Positions 29,835 through 37,616 of a stretch of 37,616 bases of DNA are shown here, piece after piece (within the stretch, counting starts at the first letter, position 1; each line of letters opens with the position of its first letter). The position numbers were made by a program, and so were the translations under genes. This DNA comes from Triparma columacea (Eukaryota; Sar; Bolidophyceae; Parmales; Triparmaceae). A model generated the notes under the pieces. That model did no database searches. It had not been told where the DNA came from and saw only the letters and a list, made by a program, of their open reading frames with translations. The stretch spans positions 35,997 through 73,612 of the forward strand of contig BRYA01000575.1 of NCBI GenBank assembly GCA_030267965.1. Direction: 5' to 3'.

Positions 29835-32800
29835 ATGGAGGGCGAGGTTGAAGCAGATGCGGGAGTCGTGAATGGCGCCGGCAAGACAAACTATGCCTCC
29901 GAGCCCCCCTCAGCCCCCAATCACACACCCTCCGCAATACATGGCCCGGTAGATATCGATTATGCAGCTCTTGGTCTCGAACAAGGTAGACTTGTGAAAC
30001 TTCTGAACGACCGAGGAGCCATTGAAGGCCTCATAGACAACTCTACCGGCGTCGATGTGAAAGTTATGGAGCTCGCTGGTGTCTTCCACGACGAGCGCGA
30101 CAAGATCATTAACTATATCCTCACCGATTGTGAGCAGGGCAAGTTCCGGAGGAAGACCCTCCAGGAGTATGACGAAAAGGAAGGAGTCATTCACAGACTC
30201 GTCTACTGGCAGCACTACGGCAGGGGGAATAAGTTCGTCAAATTTCTCCTCGACGTTAGCGTCGTCTCTCCTGACGAATCGACGAACATTATGGAATTAA
30301 CATCCCTTGATGAGGATGACCTATCTGATGAGGCCACTGCAAAGCTTGTTGAGATTCTAGCGCCAATAAAGACCAAGACTGTCCAACGAGGTGTCATTAA
30401 GGGGCAGCTCAGCTTCACTGATTTCGAGTTTGGACAAACTGTAGTCACCGTGGTGGGAACTCTTAAGGCAGAGGAGAGGGTAACAGAGATGAAATCAGAA
30501 GTTGATGTTCGCACAGTCAAAAGCTTCAAGAGCGTGAGATCCACGAGATCTAGTGTTGAAGGCAAGAACAGTGGCAGGACCAAGAAGGGAGATGTCAATG
30601 CTGCGTATACCTCATTGAAGGGAATTCTCAATGAGGTCATGGATGAGTTCAGACAGCCTGCTGTCATTGATGAGAGGAGGAAAATGCACTTTGTGGAGGA
30701 GGTCATGCCGAGGGCACCGCCTCTGACAAGAGAGGAGGATGCAATGTTGGAGAGGGTTGGGGGGCTAGAGAAGAAACTTTACACAGAGGGGAAGAGAATC
30801 AAAGGGACACTAAAGGAGGGAGTAGACAAGTTCCTGTGGAGAGAGGGGGACAAGGTGTGGGCAGCCTTTGGAGTCACTGTGGACAAGTCAGCAAAGGGTG
30901 TATTGGAAGAGCAATTTGTGCTTGACAAATATGAGTGGTCAGAGGAGCACTTCAAAAATAATGGGAACTTACAAAGGGTTATCAGGAAGGACGTTGATGG
31001 AACTAGAAGCATGCACTATCATTATGGCGTGAAGGTCCCCGCCACCACCAATAGACTATTTGAGATGTGGTTCACTTGGAAGCAATTCAATCTTGAGAAT
31101 GGGCGGACTTCATATATGGTAGCTTTTGTGCCGCTGACAGAGTACCCTGGAGGAGGCTTCAAGGACCTAAGCAAGGATGGATATGTGTTGGGAGAGTCGA
31201 CAGGAGTATACATCATATCAGAGGTTGCCCCAAATGTCTGCAGGGTGACACGCATCCAATCTGTTGACTTGAAATTTGAAGGTCTTCAAAAAGCAGTGAT
31301 GGACATTGCAGTTGACTACCTTGCAAAGAGTCAACTCAAGCAGGCAAACTTACTGCAGAAGAAGTTCAGGAGAAATGGGAAGAAGGTTGATGCCGAGGTC
31401 AGGGGGGCCTTGGTGGAGAGGATGAGGGAGGGCGTTGAGTTGGAGGAGGACCAGAAGAAGGTGTTTGGGGAGCTGGAGAAGCTGTTTGGAGGTGTTGGTG
31501 GATGGGACGATATTGCTTCACCTTATCAAGGTGTCAAGATGGGAGTGAAGCATGGGCAGCAAAAGACAAATGAGAGGAGCATCATGCTTATGCAAGCTGA
31601 AGGAATGGCAGATTGCACGGCTGAGGAAGGTAAGTGGTATTAAGGGGGGGGGAGAAAAGAAATGCCAAATGATTTTATTAACCACCGTAAACCCACAGCT
31701 GCTGCGTGGTATTTCTTGCTCTGCAGCAGGGCAAGAGCCTATACGGACAGAGAAGAAGGAAACCCAGCAAGGTTTGAGATCAGAAAACAGGGAGGGAGGA
31801 TCAATGAGAAATTCTTTGCATTTGTCAAAAAGATGCCGGGGCTGCTACAAAATAGAGAGTTTTTGATGCACTTCATTTGGAAGCGGGACGAAAACGACAG
31901 AGTGTCAGTAGGTGTCAAGCCAATAGGTGAAGAGGTTGACTACGGAGGTAGCATGGGCAAATTGGCAAGGGGGACAACCACAGCAATCTTCACTGCTACC
32001 AATGTGCAAGCTGTTGAAGGTGAAGTAAATCAGTGTCATATAAACATCAGACAGAAGTTCGATTTGGGCGGTCATATTCCAGTTCCTGTTTTGAACCGCT
32101 TAGGCCCCAAAGTCTTAGGAGTTGTTTACTACATTGCAAAAGTTTTCCAGCGGGATGAAGAGGTTGATAAAGCTGCACTGGCCTCTCTTGCCAACATCAT
32201 CAAGAATGAGTGCCAAGATTATACTGATGAGGAGAAGGCTGCAATCAGGAAGGGGAAGGAATTCTATGAGAAGTGCAAGGAGGACGAGAACTTTGATGAT
32301 TTGAAAAGTCCTGATGAGAGGGTCAAGATGAAGCTAGTTCATGTTGATGGGGCAAGTCTTTGCACTGGAGTTGCTACTACTGTGGTTGATGCGAGTGTGG
32401 AGGAGTGTGCAGCAAATGAAATAATCGGTCTTAACAGCAGAGACGAAATGAAAAAAGCCAAAATGAATGGGATAACCACTATGAAGGTAGTAAACGTCAA
32501 TCTCCACACTCTCTACTACATAACAACAAGGGACCTTGGCATCCCTGGCTTTGCTTCTCGTGATAGTAGGAGTAAAGTTACGTGGTTCAAGCAACATGAC
32601 GGCAAAGCCATTATTTATTTTACAGACACTGAGGATCTCAAGGAAGAATTTCCAGTGAAGGCTAGGAATATATTAATGAAGGGACACTCAGTATGGATAT
32701 TTGAGCCCCTTCAATCTGTTGGAGATGTGCCACAAACATCAGTGACTTTCACAACAAAGGTAGATCTTGGCGGTGTCATTTTCTCTTCCATCGTGAACAA

Positions 32801-35800
32801 GATTGCACCAAGGTTTCTTGCACAAGTCTCAGACTTGAGGAAGAAGTTTGACAAGAGCCAAGAGATCGACATCTTCAAGAGACAGCAGATCATTGAAAAG
32901 TTTGAGGAGATGGCAATTGAGGGGGCACCAGGGATTGAAAGTCATTTTGATGAGATTGATGGAGCTCAAGAGATCAGTAGTGGGTTGTCTGGAATGACGA
33001 TGATTAAGGCAGAGAAGGGGATGGGATGGGGAAAGACTTCAATAACTGCGAGAGCATCCCACAAGGAAGTTGCAGCTTTCTTCTGGGGTCTTAAAAGCGG
33101 AGTTGACTCCAAGCTCAAGCTCCACAGAGTTAACAACAAGACACTTGTAATCACAGTTGAACACAAAGGGCAATTTACTGCTGCTAGGTTTGGCGAAATA
33201 TATCAGAATAAGACGGAGATTGATTTGATGACCAGGCATAAGGCTGCAAGCAAAAAGAATGTAATTAAGCACCTGAGCATTGCAACTGATGCTGCTTACC
33301 ACTTTGACAACCTTCTGTGGAGCACAGAAGCAGGGGAACAGGATGGGAGGAGGTTTGGAGAGCAGCTGATGGAAAGAGTGAAGAAAAGGAATGTCGGGGA
33401 CAGTAAAGTAGAGGTAGTGAGGGAATATATCGCTGCCAATAGGGCACTGAAAAATACTACAGAGCAGCATGGTTTCATGAGAACTATGCTGTATGCTGTG
33501 GTTATGAACAAATTTAAAAGAAGAGCAACAAATGAGGGAGATGATAAGAGTGAGGAGGGAGCCAGGGGATGGGAGATTGGAAGTGCAATGACAACAGTCA
33601 TGTTGACCACAGCAACTGCTGCTCATGCTGTAGATGAGTGGGCACATCAATTTACTGAAGTGCAAGAAGTCATGAATGAACAACCTTGGTTCAGACCCTT
33701 TCTTGAGAAGATAGTTATGAAACTATTTATGAAGTCTAACTTAGGCTTGAAGGCAAGGGTCACTGTTGGTGCTGCCACAAGCATGGTCGATTTGCTGACT
33801 GATGTGTATGTGACAAATATGTTTCGGAGAGATAAGAAGTATGGGTACTTCAAAGCTTCTTTAGCAAGTTTAGCAGTGTCAATTGGCATTCAGATGCTTT
33901 TAGTTTGGGGACAAAATAGGAAGTTAGGGATGAAGAGGGTAGTGTGGGAGTGGATTCCAATCTTGCTTGGGTACAAACCTGCAGTTGATGCTTACAGGGT
34001 GGCAATTGGAGCAAAGCAAAAGGTTGGGACTGCAACTGACTCAATGGCAGAAATGACAGGTATGAAAGTTATTGAGATGTTTGCTGAGGCAATTCCTGGA
34101 GTGATCATCCAACTTATGGCTATAGCAACAAGTGACAAAGATGTTGGAACTTCAGCATGGCTTTCAGTTGCAGTGTCGGCAATTACAACAGGCTTTGCCT
34201 CTGCAACAATTAGTTATGACTGGGACACAGACCCTGTGAGGAGAGAAAAGGCACCAGACTTTTATGGGTATATACCTGCAAAAGCAAGCAAGAGATCATT
34301 AGTATTTGTTTCCATGATGCTGTTGTCAGCAGGGATGCTTCTAATAAGGTGTACAACAATAGTTCTTCTTGGGTTGATTGGAGGTAGATGGGTCTTTCTC
34401 TACATTGGAGCTGACCTTGGTTTTTACTTAATGGTTAAGATATTGAGGGGAGATTTTTGGTATTGGTTGCCATTTGGGGGTAACATGGAGATTGTAAGTA
34501 GTATTCTTTTAAGAGTGATTTTAAAGATCATTGTAGACTTCACTTCAATGGTGCACTTTAGACATCCTAATGAAGTTGGGGGAGCTTACTGGTTGTTTGG
34601 CCTTCTATTGACAATGTGGAGCCTGCCAATCTCAATAAATATAGCAACTCCTTATGTTAATGAGAAGGCAATTGATACTGCATCAACAATTGTAAAGTAT
34701 TCTATTCTAATAACTACCCTGTGTTTTGCTGTCTTCTTTTTCAACATTGAGAAGAAGTACTTGCACACCTTCTGGAGCACACAGAGGTCAAAGGATATGT
34801 CATTGGCATATTTTCTTGAAGGAGAAAGTGATGCAATAAAATTTGAGGTCTTTAAAAGGTCAAAACGTCATTGGGTCTCAATTGAAGAAGAAATTAAGAA
34901 ATGGGTTGGCTTAAACTGGGCTAAATGGGAAGAGGAGAAACCAGAGTGGTTTACTGATGTGATGAAAGCTTTGGTGCCAGTGGAGTTCATTCCTGCAGAT
35001 GGACATGCTAGAAGAAGAGAGAGTGTGAGGAGAGCAAGTGTTGATGCTGAAGCTGAGGGTGGTATAGCAGGAGCTGTGAGAGCAAGTATGAGGAGAGCGA
35101 GTGTTCGGTTGGACAATGGAGGTGCATTGCTTTCTTCACTAGCTGTGAATGATACTGCACAAGACTATGCAGGTTTAGATTCGAAAAAAATAGGACAGTT
35201 GTTGGGTGAGCAACTGTTGGCTGCATTAAGTTTCAGGAAGAAGGGAATAACAAAAGAGGAAGCAGTGAGGTCATTTGTAGGTTCACACTATGTTCTGAGA
35301 CAGGCTACAGAAAAGTACTCGTTTGTCACACCAATGCTTGGCGCTGTTGTCAAGAACAAGCTGCTTGGGCTTAGGAAAGTAGAGGCTAAGGCTGCTGAGC
35401 TTGGGGAAAAAGAGGGAACGCAGATTGGAGAGTCTCTAGCGAGGAGTTTGGCTATTAATACTCAGCCAGTTGCTGCTGTTGATGCCTTCATATTAAATTT
35501 TCCTGCCCTACAGGAGCTTGATGAGGAATATAAGTGGTTCAGACCTATGCTTGAGACAATTAGCTACAGGCTTTTGGAGGAAGTTCCTTGGGGGTTGAAG
35601 GCTAGGGTAACTGTTGGGGCTATCACAAGTATGACTGATTTGCTGACTGATGTGTATGTGACTTACATGTTTTGGAGTGATAAGAAGTATGGGTATGGTA
35701 AGGCATCTTTGGCAAGTTTGGCTGTGTCAATTGCGATTCAAATGCTTTTTGTTTGGGCACAAAATAGGAAGTTGGGAACAAAGAGTGTCTTGATGGAATG

Positions 35801-37046
35801 GTTACCTATTTTGATTTGTTTTAAGCCGGCTGTTGATGCATACAGAGTTGCAGCTGGTGAGAAACAAAAGGCTGGGCATGTTGTTGATCCAATGTTCGAA
35901 ATGACTGTCATGAAAGGGATTGAGATGTTTGCAGAAGCAATACCTGGCGTCATAATTCAACTCATGGCTGTTGCAACAAGTGAAGTTAAGGCTTCAAGGG
36001 CAGCACAGCTTTCACTTGCAGTTTCAGCTTTAACAACAGGCTTTGTATCAGCAACAATAAGTTATGATTGGGACACAGACCCTGTGATGAGAAAACAAGT
36101 TCCTGACTTCTATGGGTATGTGCCTGCAAATCCCACCAAGAGGGCTATCATATTTGTTTCAATGCTATTCTTTAGTGCAGGCATGCTTGTATTAAGGTGC
36201 ATGACAATAGTTGTGTTAGGGCTCCTTGGTGATAGATGGGTCTTTCTCTATATTGGTGCTGATATGCTTCTGTACTTGTTGGTGAAGGTCTTAAGAGGAG
36301 ACTTTTGGTATTGGATTCCTGCAGGAGGCAATGTAGAAATAGTGAGTAGCATTGTAGCTAGAGTGTTGGTGAAAGCGGTGACAGACTTTACATCAATTGT
36401 GCAGTTTAGGCATCCTTATGAGCTTGGTGGAATGTATTGGCTGTTTGGATTTGTGTTGACAATGGGAAGTCTTCCAGCAGCTATATTTATAGCTGAAAGG
36501 GGAAGTGTTGCAGATGATGGTCTTAAATTGGCATTTGCAGTAGAAGGACTATTTATACCATTCACAGTTGTGTCTTTTGCTGTATTTCTCCTTAGCATGG
36601 AAAGGAAATACTTGAGCACCTTCTACAGCTTGCAAAGGGGTAAGGAAGTAACAGTAAAGAATTTTATGGAAGGAGAAGACGATGCAGCAAAGGCAAGTTA
36701 CACTTTTCAAATGTCAAAACATCACTGGAAGTCAATTGAAGAGGAAGTGAAAGCTTGGGTGGAGGCAAATTGGGATAGATGGGAGGAGAACAAGCCAGAT
36801 TGGTTTGATGACGCTATGAGAGCTAAAGTGCCAGTTGAATATATTCCAGGAGCAGGAGATGCTAGAAGGAGAGAGAGTGTTAGGAGAGCGAGTGTTGATG
36901 CTGTAGTTGAGGGTGGTCTAGCAGGTTCTTTGAGAGCAAGTATAAGGAGAGCAAGTGCTGGAGGCACTGATGGTGGAGATATTATAGGGGAAGGAGGTGG
37001 GAAGAGTAAAGAAAGCAGTGTTGTGCCAGATGAGGATTGGGAGTGA
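29835..37046 (+). CDS. Giant multi-START-like protein with two tandem XK-related-like membrane modules
   Basis: Two exons, 29835-31629 and 31699-37046 (phase 1, GTAAGT/CACAG), give about 2380 residues. At least four START-like modules can be picked out: about 330-530 (KVWAAFGVTVDKS), 600-780 (GKLARGTTTAIFTATNVQAV), 813-970 (ASLCTGVATTVVDASVEECA) and 1043-1140 (GKTSITARASHKEVAAFF); residues 35-220 may be another divergent one. Two homologous membrane modules follow, about 1280-1745 and 1835-2370, each opening GLKARVTVGA.TSM.DLLTDVYVT.MF with later EMFAEAIPGVIIQLMA, SATISYDWDTDPV and RGDFWYW blocks. LTDVYV and the E-x-IPG-x-x-IQL spacing recall XK-related lipid scramblases; that link is inference. 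Each module ends in an Arg/Ser block (ARRRESVRRASVDA), likely kinase sites. START domains bind lipids, so lipid transfer or scrambling at a membrane is the working idea. The 3' part is AT-richer than the 5' part. Confidence 0.8.
33340..37000 (+). repeat. Large internal duplication within the giant gene
   Basis: About 33340-35135 and about 35175-37000 are homologous at protein and DNA level along their whole length. Matched anchors: WFRPFLEKI/WFRPMLETI, GLKARVTVGA, DKKYGY.KASLASLAVSI, PAVDAYRVA, EMFAEAIPGVIIQLMA, RGDFWYW, FRHP.E.GG.YWLFG and ARRRESVRRASVDA. The unit is about 1.8 kb with no intron, so it is a tandem, in-frame module duplication. Confidence 0.9.
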
Positions 37047-37616
37047 TTAATAGGGCAGCAACATTTGTAGGACAAATTGATTTGATTCTTATTGTTGGGA
37101 ATATTTTGTAAATGTTATAGTAGTTTGTGAGTATTGTGGAAGTGTTAAAGTGGTTTGTACGTATAATGGGAGTGTAGTAGACGTGGATAAAATTTTGAAA
37201 AGGTCGTGGAAGGGTTATAGTCGTTTGTAAGTATAATTGAAGTGTTAGTAGTAGTGGATGGAGTTTTGAAAAGTATGTGGAAGTGTTATAGTGGTTTGAG
37301 AGTATAATAGAAGTGTAGTTGAAGTTTATGGGGATGAATAAAAGATAGATGAGTGTGGTTGTGTACAGGAGGGAGAGGAAGTGAGGGGGGAGAGTAGAGA
37401 AGAGGAGGGTAAAAGGTGATATGGTGTGTGTGTGTTTGTAAGTGTGGTTGAAGGTGTGTATGTGTGTGTGTGTTGGTTAAAGGGTAAGGTGTGTGTCAAG
37501 GTAGAGTTTGTAAAGGGTGTAAAGGGTGTAAAGGGTGTAAAGGGTGTAAAGGGTGTAAAGGGTGTAAAGGGTGTAAAGGGTGTAAAGGGTGTAAAGGGTG
37601 TAAAGGGTGTAAAGGG
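37047..37616. repeat. Cytosine-poor right end: degenerate 70-bp repeats then a 9-bp minisatellite
   Basis: After the stop codon, about 37139-37320 holds three diverged copies of a roughly 70-bp unit (each with GTGGAAG.GTTA.AGT.GTTTG and TTTTGAAAAG parts). Next come purine-rich and TG-dinucleotide stretches. From about 37508 to the window end GTGTAAAGG repeats about 12 times with almost no variation. The plus strand is nearly free of C throughout. No ORF of interest is present. It may be a subtelomeric or other satellite edge; the array runs off the window. Confidence 0.85.

Noticed and set aside
33039..33683. Minus-strand ORF of 214 codons
   Set aside because: Shadow of the giant gene's coding strand; Cys/Ser/Leu-rich with no family pattern.
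29835..37046. Two separate genes, 29835-31643 and 31662-37046
   Set aside because: The first frame ends inside a good intron (GTAAGT at 31630, CACAG at 31698). Splicing joins the two frames in phase, and the upstream ATG of the second frame lies in that intron.
1..37616. tRNA, rRNA, transposase or integrase genes
   Set aside because: I looked for tRNA T-arm strings, rRNA cores and transposase/reverse-transcriptase motifs and saw none. This was by eye, so a diverged small RNA could be missed.

Overview
The window is nuclear DNA of a unicellular eukaryotic alga. Most genes are split by short spliceosomal introns with GT(G/A)AG donors and C-rich tracts before the AG, intergenic spaces are often under 250 bp, and neighbours alternate in strand. 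The gene set (peroxin 16, choline/ethanolamine phosphotransferase, thermospermine-synthase-like enzyme, FMN alpha-hydroxyacid dehydrogenase, KDPG aldolase, GT41 glycosyltransferase) and very large START-domain/membrane proteins suggest a photosynthetic stramenopile (bolidophyte/pelagophyte/diatom side). That placement is inference; no ribosomal or plastid marker is present.

Layout, left to right: the 3' end of a coiled-coil gene (+, 33-647); a nuclear-type prolyl-4-hydroxylase with two HMG boxes and AT-hooks (-, 801-3911); Pex16 (+, 4130-5509); an AT-rich spacer; a pentameric ligand-gated ion channel homologue (+, 6225-7873); a JmjC oxygenase (-, 7929-10060); a thermospermine/spermine synthase-like aminopropyltransferase (+, 10221-11605); an RraA-like protein with a mitochondrial presequence (+, 11862-13062); a CDP-alcohol phosphotransferase (-, 13286-14897); a NIPA-type magnesium transporter (+, 15020-16820); a GT41/OGT-like glycosyltransferase with an N-terminal hydrophobic anchor (-, 16922-19291); succinate-semialdehyde dehydrogenase (+, 19510-21118); an FMN-dependent alpha-hydroxyacid dehydrogenase (-, 21364-23269); a KDPG aldolase running into an 18-N gap (+, 23524-25037); a glutaredoxin-like multipass membrane protein (+, 25184-26473, possibly continuing through UGA to 26563); a GPH/MFSD2-type transporter (+, 26953-28898); and a 2380-residue protein with several START-like domains and two tandem XK-related-like membrane modules (+, 29835-37046). 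The right end is a cytosine-poor stretch ending in a 9-bp tandem repeat.

No operon-like logic is expected. Functional themes are mitochondrial/peroxisomal carbon metabolism (SSADH, alpha-hydroxyacid dehydrogenase, KDPG aldolase, RraA-like, Pex16), 2-oxoglutarate/Fe(II) oxygenases linked to chromatin (HMG-P4H, JmjC), and membrane lipid/ion biology (phosphotransferase, NIPA, ion channel, GPH transporter, START/XKR giant).

The observation most worth following is a possible selenoprotein. The glutaredoxin-membrane gene stops at UGA 26471, stays open in the same frame for 29 codons, and is followed by a long hairpin at 26589-26678 with SECIS-like core features. Also notable are the prolyl hydroxylase domain split by two HMG boxes, the protist Cys-loop-family channel, and the START/XKR giant. 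All exon boundaries were read by eye from splice signals, frame continuity and family alignment; none is transcript-verified.
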